From UBA830 sp002295635 (GTDB lineage: Bacteria > Pseudomonadota > Alphaproteobacteria > MPNO01 > UBA830): a stretch of 64,000 bases of DNA. Shown one piece after another: positions 54,274-62,669 of this stretch (position 1 is its first letter; every line of letters starts with the position of its first letter). Location of the stretch: contig DBHK01000011.1 of NCBI GenBank assembly GCA_002295635.1, positions 1 through 64,000 on the forward strand. The letters run 5' to 3'. Both the position numbers and the translations under genes were made by a program. The notes beneath the pieces are model-generated. The model saw only the letters and a program-made list of their open reading frames with translations. It searched no databases and was not told the DNA's origin.

Positions 54274-55470
54274 ATGGACTTTTCCCTGCACCCGAAAATA
54301 GAAGACTATCGCAACCGCATCCGCGTATTTGTCGATACCAATATCATTCCTTTAGAAGCAGACCGAGATAATTACGATGAACATGAGAACATCCGACCCG
54401 AAGTGCTGGATGACGTCCGAGCCAAAGTAAAAGCGGAAGGCCTTTGGGCGCTGCAGATGCCTGAGGAACTCGGTGGTCAAGGTCTTAGCGTCGCTGGTAT
54501 TACGCCGTGCTACGAGGAGATGAATCGGTCGATCTTTGGACCGGTCTGCTTTAACTCCGCCGCACCGGACGACGGTAACATGATAGTTCTAAATAAAATC
54601 GCGACAGAGGCCCAGAAAGATCGGTGGTTGCGGCCTATCGCAGAAGGCAAAGTACGTTCATCCTTCGCGATGACCGAACCGGCACCAGGATCGGGCTCCG
54701 ACCCATCAACTATGCTGACAACGGCAGAAAGAAAGGGTGACACTTGGGTTATTAACGGTCGGAAGTGGTTCATTACGGGCGCCGGCGAAGCAAAACACTT
54801 TATTTTGATTGCGCGTACGTCCGACGATAATCGAAAAGGATTAAGCGCTTTCCTGTTCGACGCAAACCAGACAGGTTGGAAAATTCTCCGGCGTATTCCG
54901 ATCATGGGGCCTGAAGAACACGGCGGACACTGTGAAATTTCTTTTAGCGGGCTAAAGATTCCCGATGAGAATCGTCTTATGGGCGTCGGAGATGGTCTAA
55001 AAGTCGCGCAAATCCGCCTCGGAACCGCGCGACTAACCCACTGTATGCGGTGGACTGGTATGGCCAAACGCGCACTAGAGGAAACTTTCGAATATGTCCG
55101 CGACCGAAAGGCATTTGGCGAAACTTTAGCAAACCACGAAGGCGTTCAATGGCTACTCGGTGAGGCGGCCATGCAAATAGAGATCTGTCGCCTTTTGACC
55201 ATGCGTGCGGCAATTAAGTTGGATGCTGGGGAGTTCGCACGTAAAGAGGTGTCTATGGCAAAAGTGGTGGTATCCGAAACCCTTCATAAAGCGATTGATA
55301 CGGCAATCCAGCTTCGCGGAGCGCGTGGTTATTCTAAGGATACACCGCTCGAGTGGATGTACCGCTACGCCCGCCAAGCACGACTGGTGGATGGATCTTC
55401 CGAAACCCATAAAATGGTGCTTTCGCGGCACCTCTTATCGGAGGGTATCGATTTCTGGAGATGGGACTAG
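54274..55470 (+). CDS. Acyl-CoA dehydrogenase (ACAD10/11-like)
   Basis: A 398-aa acyl-CoA dehydrogenase. FAMTEPAPGSGSDPS near residue 131 and INGRKWFITGAGEAKHFI near 158 line the FAD site; ARGYSKDTPLEWMYRYARQARLVDGSSETHK closes the C-terminus, with an SSETHK ending as in ACAD11-type proteins. It follows the SDR gene by 8 bp. The phosphotransferase gene next to it echoes the fused kinase-ACAD architecture of ACAD10/11, which acts on 4-hydroxy acids. Confidence 0.92.
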   Translation: MDFSLHPKIEDYRNRIRVFVDTNIIPLEADRDNYDEHENIRPEVLDDVRAKVKAEGLWALQMPEELGGQGLSVAGITPCYEEMNRSIFGPVCFNSAAPDDGNMIVLNKIATEAQKDRWLRPIAEGKVRSSFAMTEPAPGSGSDPSTMLTTAERKGDTWVINGRKWFITGAGEAKHFILIARTSDDNRKGLSAFLFDANQTGWKILRRIPIMGPEEHGGHCEISFSGLKIPDENRLMGVGDGLKVAQIRLGTARLTHCMRWTGMAKRALEETFEYVRDRKAFGETLANHEGVQWLLGEAAMQIEICRLLTMRAAIKLDAGEFARKEVSMAKVVVSETLHKAIDTAIQLRGARGYSKDTPLEWMYRYARQARLVDGSSETHKMVLSRHLLSEGIDFWRWD

Positions 55471-55583
55471 TTAATCATTTAGTTTCGGTATTGTGCGCTA
55501 TCTCAGCCAAACCGGGGTACTTAAATGACCACGCATCTAGACTTAGGTTAGGTTGCTGGCGCTGATAGTAAGGATATCGTGAT

Positions 55584-56570
55584 ATGGCACTGGCCTCATT
55601 TATCCGCGATGCCGCCGGGGCAGACAAGGTCACCATAGAGGATGGCAATCTATTGCATGGCGGAGCCATTCAAGAAAATCGTTTGCTTACAGTGACTATC
55701 TCTGGAGGCGAGCTTTTTGGTACACAGGAGATCGTTCTGCGCTCCGAAGCGACAGCCCGAATTCCGGAAAGTAGGCCGCTGGACCAGCAATTTGCGATTC
55801 TAAAAGTAGCCGAGGCGGCAGGAGTGACGGTCCCCAAACCTCTCTGGTATTGCGGTGATTCCGCGATCATCGGTAAACCATTTTATCTAATGAAGCATCT
55901 AGAGGGGGACGCGCTAGGTAATCGGATTACCCGAGTGGGCGAACAGCCCCATCTGGCAGCTACACTCGGGCAAGAATTAGCCCGTATCCACAGCATCAAA
56001 CCACCACAAAAAGATTTAGAATTTCTTGAAACAATTTCTTCATCGCCGGCAATCGACGCGATAGAAAAATATCGAAGCTATCTAGACGAGTTACCGGAAC
56101 CGCACCCGGTTCTGGAATGGACGCTTCGCTGGCTTGAAAATCAATCGTCAGATGCGCGAGACATAGTGCTGTGTCACCGCGATTTTCGGACGGGAAACTA
56201 CATGGTCCATGAGGGAGCGCTCACTGGCGTGTTGGATTGGGAATTTGCTGGTTGGGGCGATCCGCACGAGGATGTTGCTTGGTTCTGTGCCCGTTGCTGG
56301 CGATTTTCTGCCCCAAAGTTAGAGGCTGGCGGCATCGCTGCGCGCGAGGTGTTCTATAACGCATATGAACTTGCCTCAGGGCGCAAGCTTGAAAAAGAAC
56401 AAATTACATATTGGGAGACTATGGCTCATGCGCGTTGGGCCGTAATTGCACTACAACAATCTATGCGCCATCGGTCCAATGAAGAGCCGGGCCTTGAGCT
56501 TGCCCTAATCGGCCGGCGGCTAGCCGAATTGGAATTTGAGTGCCTTCGCCTTACAGGAGTAACTAAATGA
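55584..56570 (+). CDS. Phosphotransferase family protein (APH/ACAD10-11 kinase-like)
   Basis: A 328-aa aminoglycoside-phosphotransferase-fold kinase. The catalytic loop HRDFRTGNYMVHEG near residue 198 contains the Asp base, and GVLDWEFAGWGDPHEDVAWFCARCW near 215 contains the DFG-like metal Asp. The fold and its neighbour acyl-CoA dehydrogenase match the kinase half of ACAD10/11, which phosphorylates 4-hydroxyacyl-CoA. AAGGAT upstream supports the start. It overlaps the DUF6285 gene by four bases. Confidence 0.9.
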   Translation: MALASFIRDAAGADKVTIEDGNLLHGGAIQENRLLTVTISGGELFGTQEIVLRSEATARIPESRPLDQQFAILKVAEAAGVTVPKPLWYCGDSAIIGKPFYLMKHLEGDALGNRITRVGEQPHLAATLGQELARIHSIKPPQKDLEFLETISSSPAIDAIEKYRSYLDELPEPHPVLEWTLRWLENQSSDARDIVLCHRDFRTGNYMVHEGALTGVLDWEFAGWGDPHEDVAWFCARCWRFSAPKLEAGGIAAREVFYNAYELASGRKLEKEQITYWETMAHARWAVIALQQSMRHRSNEEPGLELALIGRRLAELEFECLRLTGVTK

Positions 56571-56962
56571 GAAGCCGTCCGAACGCTCGTGAGCTATTGG
56601 ATATTGCCGAGAAGACCCTGTCCGCAGAGGTCATGCCGGATATTTCGGAACGCCAACGATACAACTTGGCCTTGGTTGCATCCGCGATAGGGATTGCGAA
56701 ACGCGAGTTGGCAGGTGGTGTTTTTGCTTGGGAGCATGAGTTAGATATCTTACGCGCTCTTTATGGCGACGATGTTATGGAACAACCGGAAACCATGCTT
56801 GTACGACTAAACCGACAGCTGGCTGACGAACTAAGAGCCGGGGTCTACGACGAAAAGAATACGGAACAAGAGACAGTTCTGAATCTTTTATTCCAAGACG
56901 TCGTTGCACGCCTTAACGAGGACAACCCTACGTACGAAAGAGTAAAAACGTTAAGTAATTAG
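56567..56962 (+). CDS. DUF6285 domain protein
   Basis: A 131-aa protein of the uncharacterised DUF6285 type, mostly helical, with RPNARELLDIAEKTL at the start and RYNLALVASAIGIAKREL near residue 28. It is coupled to the phosphotransferase gene by an ATGA overlap. I recognise the family as one that commonly accompanies this kind of phosphotransferase; its biochemical role is unknown and a partner or regulator of the kinase is the obvious guess. Confidence 0.8.
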   Translation: MRSRPNARELLDIAEKTLSAEVMPDISERQRYNLALVASAIGIAKRELAGGVFAWEHELDILRALYGDDVMEQPETMLVRLNRQLADELRAGVYDEKNTEQETVLNLLFQDVVARLNEDNPTYERVKTLSN

Positions 56963-57242
56963 CCGGAGGATACGGGTAGCCTAAGTCGACTCGACCGATC
57001 GATGTATCCCGCCGAGAGCCTCTATTTACCCACATTTATTTTTGCCCACGTTTACATCTAACCGGTCCGCCGTTCTGTCACCGATACGAATCGCTCGTGA
57101 ATTTTAACTATAAAGTTAGTGTGTTCTAATATTTATAGTTGTGCTTTATTTGATTAGTCCTTGCGAAATTATGGATAGAGGCTAAACTTCGGACCTCCGC
57201 ATCAGAAACTAAAAAAGTATTCGCATGCGGAGACGAGGACTT
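56963..57242. other. Intergenic region upstream of the metal ABC transporter operon
   Basis: A 280-bp non-coding stretch, AT-rich in its right half. Its main feature is a long nested inverted repeat at 57106-57140, listed separately. No hairpin with a T-tract after the DUF6285 gene is evident. Confidence 0.5.
57106..57140. promoter_or_regulatory. Nested inverted repeat, candidate metalloregulator operator
   Basis: AACTATAAA at 57106-57114 and TTTATAGTT at 57132-57140 form a perfect 9-bp inverted repeat with 17 bases between. Inside it a second dyad (TTAG ... CTAA) is centred near the same point. It lies about 100 bp upstream of the first gene of a Mn/Zn importer, where a MntR/TroR, Mur or Zur type repressor would bind. 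The regulator itself is not identified. Confidence 0.5.
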
Positions 57243-58220
57243 ATGAGCACGTTGACCAAATTCGCCAATATTTTTGCTGCAACCCTTGCAACATTCGCAA
57301 CACTACTTACCGTGAACAATGCGCAGGCTGAAGCTCAGAAAAATATCGTCGCTACCATCACGCAAATTGGCGAACCACTGTCGGTCATTGCAGGAGGCCG
57401 CGCAAAAATCGTTACCTTGATGGGAGAAGGGGTAGACCCACACCTTTATCGACTGACCCGGTCGGACGTCTTAAAACTGAACCGTGCAGATCTGATTGTC
57501 TATAACGGCCTTGATCTTGAAGCCCAGATTGTGAAATTGCTAACGAAGTTCGCGGCTCATAAGCCTGTAATCGGCCTAGCAGAAGTATTGAGGGAACGGG
57601 GCTTCCTGACCAAGGATGGCAGGGCTTACGATCCACATGTTTGGATGGATCCGGTACTCTGGGGCACTGCCCTGCAGACCGCGGTCGATGCATTGGCAAG
57701 AATCGATCCAAAAAACGCTGAATTTTACCACACCAACAATGCTGCCTATCTGATCGAACTTGGAAAGCTTCATTCCAGCGCAAAGAGATCCATTGCTTCA
57801 ATCCCCAATGAATCCGGTGTGCTCGTCACAGCGCACGATGCATTTGGGTATTTTGCTCGAGCATACGGACTCGAAGTCTTAGCCGTCCAAGGTATCAGCA
57901 CAGAAAGCGAAGCAGGCGTAAAAAAAATAGAAGATCTGGTCAAAACCATAGTAAAACGACGTGTTGGTGCAGTGTTCATTGAAAGTACTGTCTCAGCGCG
58001 GAACGTCCAAGCGCTGATTGAGGGGGCTGCTGCACGTGGTCACCGGGTCCGTATCGGAGGAAAGCTCTTCTCCGACGCTATGGGGCCTACTGGGACCTAT
58101 GTCGGGACCTATATCGGCATGTTTAACCATAACGTGACTACCATCGTCCGATCCCTAAGCGGCGTAAGCCCCAAGCCCCAACCTCGCGATCAGCTTGCTG
58201 AAACAAAGTTTTCAAAATGA
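57243..58220 (+). CDS. Metal ABC transporter substrate-binding protein (TroA/MntA-like)
   Basis: A 325-aa periplasmic cluster A-I binding protein for Mn(II) or Zn(II). The signal peptide covers about residues 1-29 (MSTLTKFANIFAATL to NAQA). Four ligands align with TroA at a constant offset of one: H67 (VDPHLYR), H132 (DPHVWMD), H198 (TAHDAFG) and D278 (LFSDAMG). Three His plus one Asp is the TroA-type site and fits Mn or Zn. The ATG at 57243 has GAGGAC five bases upstream; an in-frame ATG at 57225 is less likely. It overlaps the ATPase gene by four bases. Confidence 0.92.
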   Translation: MSTLTKFANIFAATLATFATLLTVNNAQAEAQKNIVATITQIGEPLSVIAGGRAKIVTLMGEGVDPHLYRLTRSDVLKLNRADLIVYNGLDLEAQIVKLLTKFAAHKPVIGLAEVLRERGFLTKDGRAYDPHVWMDPVLWGTALQTAVDALARIDPKNAEFYHTNNAAYLIELGKLHSSAKRSIASIPNESGVLVTAHDAFGYFARAYGLEVLAVQGISTESEAGVKKIEDLVKTIVKRRVGAVFIESTVSARNVQALIEGAAARGHRVRIGGKLFSDAMGPTGTYVGTYIGMFNHNVTTIVRSLSGVSPKPQPRDQLAETKFSK

Positions 58221-59014
58221 AATCGGCGGGCCCAATTCTAAAAAACTCTGCCAGTATCAAGGGTCAACGGAACCCATTGTCCGTGCACGGTCTCACTGTC
58301 GCGTACAACAACAAACCCGCGCTCTGGGACGTAGATATCTCTGTACCAGATAAGAGCCTCATGGCCGTAATCGGTCCAAACGGCGCTGGGAAGTCGACTA
58401 TGATCAAAGCTATATTAGGCCTTACACCAACAGTTTCGGGGAAAATCCAGCTATTCGGAGAACGACTGAAAAACGCCCGCAATCGTGTCGCTTACGTGCC
58501 GCAGCGGACGAGTGTTGACTGGGACTTCCCCGCCTCTGCTGAGGACGTCGTGGCGATGGGTCTTTACCGCCGGATCGGCTGGTGCCGTCCTGTAAAGCGT
58601 CGTCACCTCGATACCGCACGCGGCTACTTGGACCAAGTTGATATGGCTGATCTCGCCTATCGACAGATAGGCCAACTGTCGGGCGGCCAGCAGCAGCGAG
58701 TATTTCTTGCCCGTGCTCTAGCCCAAGAAGCAGATTTATACCTCATGGATGAGCCTTTTTCAGGTGTTGACTCCGCCACCGAGAGAACCGTCGTCAATAT
58801 AATCCGCGATATACGCTCGGACGGGGCCACGGTAGTCTGCGTCCACCACGACCTTCAGACCGTCGGCGAATACTTTGATCGCGTACTAATTCTCAATGTC
58901 CGTGCCATCGCAGCAGGACCCATCTCAGATGTCCTTACGGAGGAAAATCTACAAATGGCATATGGCGGGCGATTAGCGGCCACGGCGATCCGAGCGATAG
59001 ACAGTAACGCATAA
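58217..59014 (+). CDS. Metal ABC transporter ATP-binding protein (TroB/MntB-like)
   Basis: A 265-aa ABC ATPase with Walker A GPNGAGKST near residue 53, a Q-loop PQRTSVDWDFP near 95, signature LSGGQQQR near 154, Walker B YLMDEPFSGVD near 174 and the switch His in CVHHDL near 213. The VDWDFP motif is common in the Mn/Zn subfamily. It is coupled to the binding-protein gene (ATGA) and precedes two permease genes. Confidence 0.93.
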   Translation: MKSAGPILKNSASIKGQRNPLSVHGLTVAYNNKPALWDVDISVPDKSLMAVIGPNGAGKSTMIKAILGLTPTVSGKIQLFGERLKNARNRVAYVPQRTSVDWDFPASAEDVVAMGLYRRIGWCRPVKRRHLDTARGYLDQVDMADLAYRQIGQLSGGQQQRVFLARALAQEADLYLMDEPFSGVDSATERTVVNIIRDIRSDGATVVCVHHDLQTVGEYFDRVLILNVRAIAAGPISDVLTEENLQMAYGGRLAATAIRAIDSNA

Positions 59015-59056
59015 TATTCCATTCAAATAGATCTGCATTAACGTGCACAATCTAAC

Positions 59057-60253
59057 ATGACCATAGTCGAAGCTTATACAGTCCTAACATTCCAAGCCGG
59101 GTATAATACTTCGGTCGTACTGACAGGTGTGATCGCACTCGGATTCGGTGGTGGGGTAATAGGGGTGTTTCCTTACCTACGTAAACGATCCCTAGTATCA
59201 AATGCCATAAGCCATGCCACTCTTCCTGGAATCGCGATGGCGTTTCTCCTGAGCGTCACGCTGGGTGGATCGGGCCGTAACCTAGCACTTCTAACCGCTG
59301 GTGCCACCCTGAGCGGAGCCATCGGCATCTTTGCAATCCAATGGATACGTGATCAGACGCGGCTCGCCGAAGATACCGCGATAGGTACGGTGCTAAGTGT
59401 CTTCTTCGGTATCGGTGTTGTACTCCTTAGCCATATTCAAACTATGAAAACCGGTGCACAGGCGGGCCTAAACAGTTTCTTACTCGGATCCACCGCTATG
59501 CTGACTTCGGGCGAGGCTTTGCTTATTTCAATCTCCTCAGCCGTTGCTATCGGGTGCTCATTGGCTTTTATTAAGGAATTCAGGACGGTAGCTTTTGACA
59601 AAGACTTTGCCAAAGCTCAGGGGTGGCAAACGTCTCATTTCGACTTGATAATGCTAGCGCTATTATTGGCGATCATGGCGATCGGGTTAAAAACCGTTGG
59701 ATTGGTCTTAATCATTGCACTCGTGATAGTCCCACCGGCAACGGCCCGATTCTGGACGAATCGACTGGGTTGTATGATCGCCCTTTCGGGTTTATTCGGC
59801 GGCCTATCTGGCTGGATTGGTGGTGCATTCTCAGCACTATATCCAAATATGCCAGCCGGCGCCGTCATCGTACTAACTGCCGCGTCCATATTTACTTTTA
59901 GTCTTTTGTGCGCACCCAAAAGAGGTGTCATCACGCGGAGTATCTGCCGACTTCGCCTAAGGTTTTTCGCGTTAGAAAATCGCGGTCTTATCTCGATTGC
60001 AGGGGGATACACACCCCTAGATCCAATTACTCGGTACTTATTTCGCTGGCGCGGGTACATGGATCCAAATGGTAAACTGACGGCTTCGGGTGTTGAGGCA
60101 GCCGCTGAGGCAAACCGGCAACGACGCTTGTGGTTTGTTTACCGCAGGCATCATCCAGACGCAGATATTTCTCTCGGTCTGCATAATGGACGTCCGATTG
60201 AAGAGATGCTGTCGCCCGAAATCTTGGCAAGGCTCGAAAGGGAAAGAGAATGA
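59057..60253 (+). CDS. Metal ABC transporter permease with DtxR-like C-terminal extension
   Basis: A 398-aa protein, about 100 residues longer than a usual TroC-type permease. Residues 1-280 hold about eight hydrophobic helices and family segments such as NAISHATLPGIA near residue 50, and form the ABC-3 permease. Residues 285-398 are soluble. LTASGVEAAAEANRQRRLWFVYR followed by IEEMLSPEILARL resembles the winged-helix to dimerisation junction of DtxR/MntR proteins, although the IEH motif is IEE. The fusion may let the transporter sense metal. It overlaps the second permease gene by four bases. Confidence 0.9.
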   Translation: MTIVEAYTVLTFQAGYNTSVVLTGVIALGFGGGVIGVFPYLRKRSLVSNAISHATLPGIAMAFLLSVTLGGSGRNLALLTAGATLSGAIGIFAIQWIRDQTRLAEDTAIGTVLSVFFGIGVVLLSHIQTMKTGAQAGLNSFLLGSTAMLTSGEALLISISSAVAIGCSLAFIKEFRTVAFDKDFAKAQGWQTSHFDLIMLALLLAIMAIGLKTVGLVLIIALVIVPPATARFWTNRLGCMIALSGLFGGLSGWIGGAFSALYPNMPAGAVIVLTAASIFTFSLLCAPKRGVITRSICRLRLRFFALENRGLISIAGGYTPLDPITRYLFRWRGYMDPNGKLTASGVEAAAEANRQRRLWFVYRRHHPDADISLGLHNGRPIEEMLSPEILARLERERE

Positions 60254-61206
60254 CCGCAATTGATTTCTTATCAATCGATCTGCCCGCGATCTTTGTCGCC
60301 GTACTTGCGGCAACCAGTTGCAGCCTACTGGGTAATTTTCTAGTTCTAAGGCGACAGGCTCTGATCGGCGACGCTATTTCTCATGCTGTCTTGCCCGGTA
60401 TCGTAATCGGTTTTCTACTCGCCGGTACCTTATCCACTTTACCTCTTATGCTTGGCGCCATCGGCGCCGCTATATTAGCTGCTGGACTGATAGAGGCTCT
60501 CCGCCAAATTGGGAGGATAGAGGCCGGAGCCGCTATGGGGGTTGTCTTCACCACAATGTTCGCCGCTGGAATAGTCCTGCTGGAACAAGCGGGTGCCTCT
60601 AATGTCCATATAGACGCTGAACACGCGCTATACGGAAGCCTCGAATCCATCATATGGATGGATCTGACTGTATGGATGGACCTATTTACACTGGATGCCT
60701 ACGCTGGAATGCCGCGACACCTAGTTACTCTTATCGGCGTGACTTTCAGTATCGTGGCTTTGGTTTTTCTTTTTTTCAAGGAGTTGAAGGTTGCGACATT
60801 CGATCCCGATTTAGCGGTCAGTATTGGTCTACCAATGCAAAAAATTTCTACCGGTTTTATTGTTTTAGTTGCGGTTGCCGCCGTAGCTTCGTTCGAAGCC
60901 GTCGGCTCCATTCTTGTGATCGCCATGTTTATATGTCCCGCAGCAACGGCTCGCATGCTCACCGATAAACTCAGCCGGCAACTCTGGATCAGTGCCGGCG
61001 TTGCAACTCTAGCAGGAGTAGGTGGATATCTATTTGCGGCTTTTGGACCACAATTATGGGGTAGCAGTAATTCGCTAAACGCGGCAGGGGCGATTGCCGT
61101 TGTCGCCGGGCTCCTCCAGGTCATGGCAATGGTAGCCGGGCCGAGATATGGAGCGCTCACGCGCACTATCAAAAAACGTAAGCAACGGCCAGCTTCTATC
61201 TATTAA
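60250..61206 (+). CDS. Metal ABC transporter permease (TroD/MntD-like)
   Basis: A 318-aa polytopic ABC-3 permease. GDAISHAVLPGIVIGFLLAG near residue 40 is the family signature and about eight hydrophobic helices are visible. It lacks the soluble extension of its neighbour, so the two permeases probably form a heterodimer with one regulatory domain. It ends the operon; its last codons are rich in Lys and Arg. Confidence 0.92.
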   Translation: MTAIDFLSIDLPAIFVAVLAATSCSLLGNFLVLRRQALIGDAISHAVLPGIVIGFLLAGTLSTLPLMLGAIGAAILAAGLIEALRQIGRIEAGAAMGVVFTTMFAAGIVLLEQAGASNVHIDAEHALYGSLESIIWMDLTVWMDLFTLDAYAGMPRHLVTLIGVTFSIVALVFLFFKELKVATFDPDLAVSIGLPMQKISTGFIVLVAVAAVASFEAVGSILVIAMFICPAATARMLTDKLSRQLWISAGVATLAGVGGYLFAAFGPQLWGSSNSLNAAGAIAVVAGLLQVMAMVAGPRYGALTRTIKKRKQRPASIY

Positions 61207-61326
61207 TTTCTTGGCTTTCGAAATTTCTCGTCGTTGCCCCTTCGACTATAGGGCGGAATGAAGAACTACAATCGTCAAATTTAGAACAGCTATACAAAGC
61301 GGCCCGCCTCGTTAGTATTGGTAAAA

Positions 61327-61515
61327 ATGAAGCGCCATTTCAACATATCGCAGCTTTTCGTCATTGCCGCCCTCGCGGTTATGTTACTTACGACTGGCGC
61401 TGTATGCCAGTTTCCTGAGAACTGGGAGACCCGTCTAAGAGCGCTCTTACCCGCGTGGATCGGGATCACAGCAGTCTTCTGGATACTATGGCGTAAGACT
61501 GGACGAATGAAATGA
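61327..61515 (+). CDS. Small two-helix membrane protein, unknown
   Basis: A 62-aa hypothetical with two hydrophobic segments (LFVIAALAVMLLTTGAV near residue 10; LPAWIGITAVFWILW near 42) and charged ends. I do not recognise it. A TTG at 61318 is an alternative start, and no strong ribosome-binding site is seen. It lies 120 bp after the permease operon; membrane-like composition over a full-length frame is the only support. Confidence 0.4.
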   Translation: MKRHFNISQLFVIAALAVMLLTTGAVCQFPENWETRLRALLPAWIGITAVFWILWRKTGRMK

Positions 61516-61659
61516 TTAGGCTAAATAAAGGGGTCAAATCCTTCAGCGTCCCAAATTTGTTAGATAGTTTGTCACACAAAATAATGATTGATCTCGCACA
61601 CCCCTAAAATAGAAGTGTCTAATATATTTATATTAATAGGATATTTACTTAAAAGATGG

Positions 61660-61736
61660 TGGTGACCCCGACAGGATTCGAACCTGTGACCTACAGATTA
61701 GGAATCTGCCGCTCTATCCAGCTGAGCTACGGGGCC
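61660..61736 (-). tRNA. tRNA-Arg (anticodon CCT), with encoded CCA
   Basis: The - strand folds as a standard tRNA: acceptor GGCCCCG pairs with CGGGGTC (one G-U), D arm GCTCAGCTGGATAGAGC, anticodon stem-loop with loop TTCCTAA giving anticodon CCT, and T arm ACAGGTTCGAATCCTGT. The 3' CCA is encoded at 61662-61660. CCT reads the rare AGG codon of arginine. Confidence 0.97.
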
Positions 61737-62043
61737 TTCGGGATCATGTAACTCAATGTCGACCAAAAAAGGAAGAGTAATCCACCGGCAGAAATATAAA
61801 AAAGTTTCAAAAGTCACCGTGCCCCATGCACAAATCCCCTGCGTTTACACCGGCAACTTCAAAATAGGCATAGCCAAAGATTCTGGCCCGGTTGGAAAAA
61901 ATTGAGGCGCGGACCCTAGGGCGATTGCTCCCCATAAAATTATACACCGTTCCGGTCGAATACGATTAAGCTACCTCTCAATTACCAGACCAGCCGGCCG
62001 CTTCAACATCCTTCCACAAGTGCCGCGCGATTCGAATGCAAAT
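61737..62043. other. Intergenic region between tRNA-Arg and pagL-like gene
   Basis: About 300 bp with no gene seen. The tRNA promoter should lie here. I found no terminator-like hairpin with a T-tract and no attachment-site repeat of the tRNA 3' end. Confidence 0.5.
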
Positions 62044-62550
62044 TCAGTAGTTATCTCGAAGTGGGATTGAATAGAAGACGCTAAGAACCTCAGTGCCTGG
62101 ATTGAAATCGCCTATATTGGCATTGGACAGATGGTAGAATGCCAACCCAAAGCGTGTGCGGTTGTCGAACCTGTAGGCCAGTTCGATAGATGATCGAAAT
62201 TCTATTTCATACCCAAGATCGCGACCATCGCCCTCCTCATAATATCCTGCGGCAAAACTTGGTGTTAGGACCCAGCGGCGCCCAAAAAATACATCGACAA
62301 GTACCCCGCCATATCCGTAAAACGCCGAATCCGTTGTAGCCATCAGACCCGCTAAGGGTTTGAATACCCAGATTTTTTTCTCTGAGCGATATTCTGCCCG
62401 GAGTTCGACCGCATCGTGCTTATTCTGATATACATCGTAGTCACCTACTCCGAGTGTCAAAAAGCCTGGTTCATCTGCTACTACCGGTCCAGCCCCTATT
62501 GAAGCTAAACCAAGAACAAATAAAATCAAGAATGCGAGCAATTTTCTCAC
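62044..62550 (-). CDS. pagL: Acyloxyacyl hydrolase, lipid A 3-O-deacylase (PagL family)
   Basis: A 168-aa outer-membrane beta-barrel enzyme that removes the 3-O acyl chain from lipid A. A signal peptide covers about residues 1-25 (MRKLLAFLILFVLG to VVADE). The catalytic residues H140-x-S142 and E154 have the same spacing as the H126, S128, E140 set of Pseudomonas PagL. Alternating strands of a small barrel and a C-terminal aromatic strand (VLSVFYSIPL) fit. It stands alone on its strand. Confidence 0.88.
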   Translation of the reverse strand: MRKLLAFLILFVLGLASIGAGPVVADEPGFLTLGVGDYDVYQNKHDAVELRAEYRSEKKIWVFKPLAGLMATTDSAFYGYGGVLVDVFFGRRWVLTPSFAAGYYEEGDGRDLGYEIEFRSSIELAYRFDNRTRFGLAFYHLSNANIGDFNPGTEVLSVFYSIPLRDNY

Positions 62551-62669
62551 GTCGCTCTACCCCACCTTAGATATCATTTTTTCAATATCACATTTTCCGT
62601 ACACAGGCTGCCATTTTAGTCAATTCAACCTCTTTTTTTCCACCGCAAACGCCCCCGCAATACTATAAA

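Noticed and set aside
61660..61736. tRNA-Arg as a possible integration site
   Set aside because: No integrase, no direct repeat of the tRNA 3' end and no mobile genes were seen on either side.
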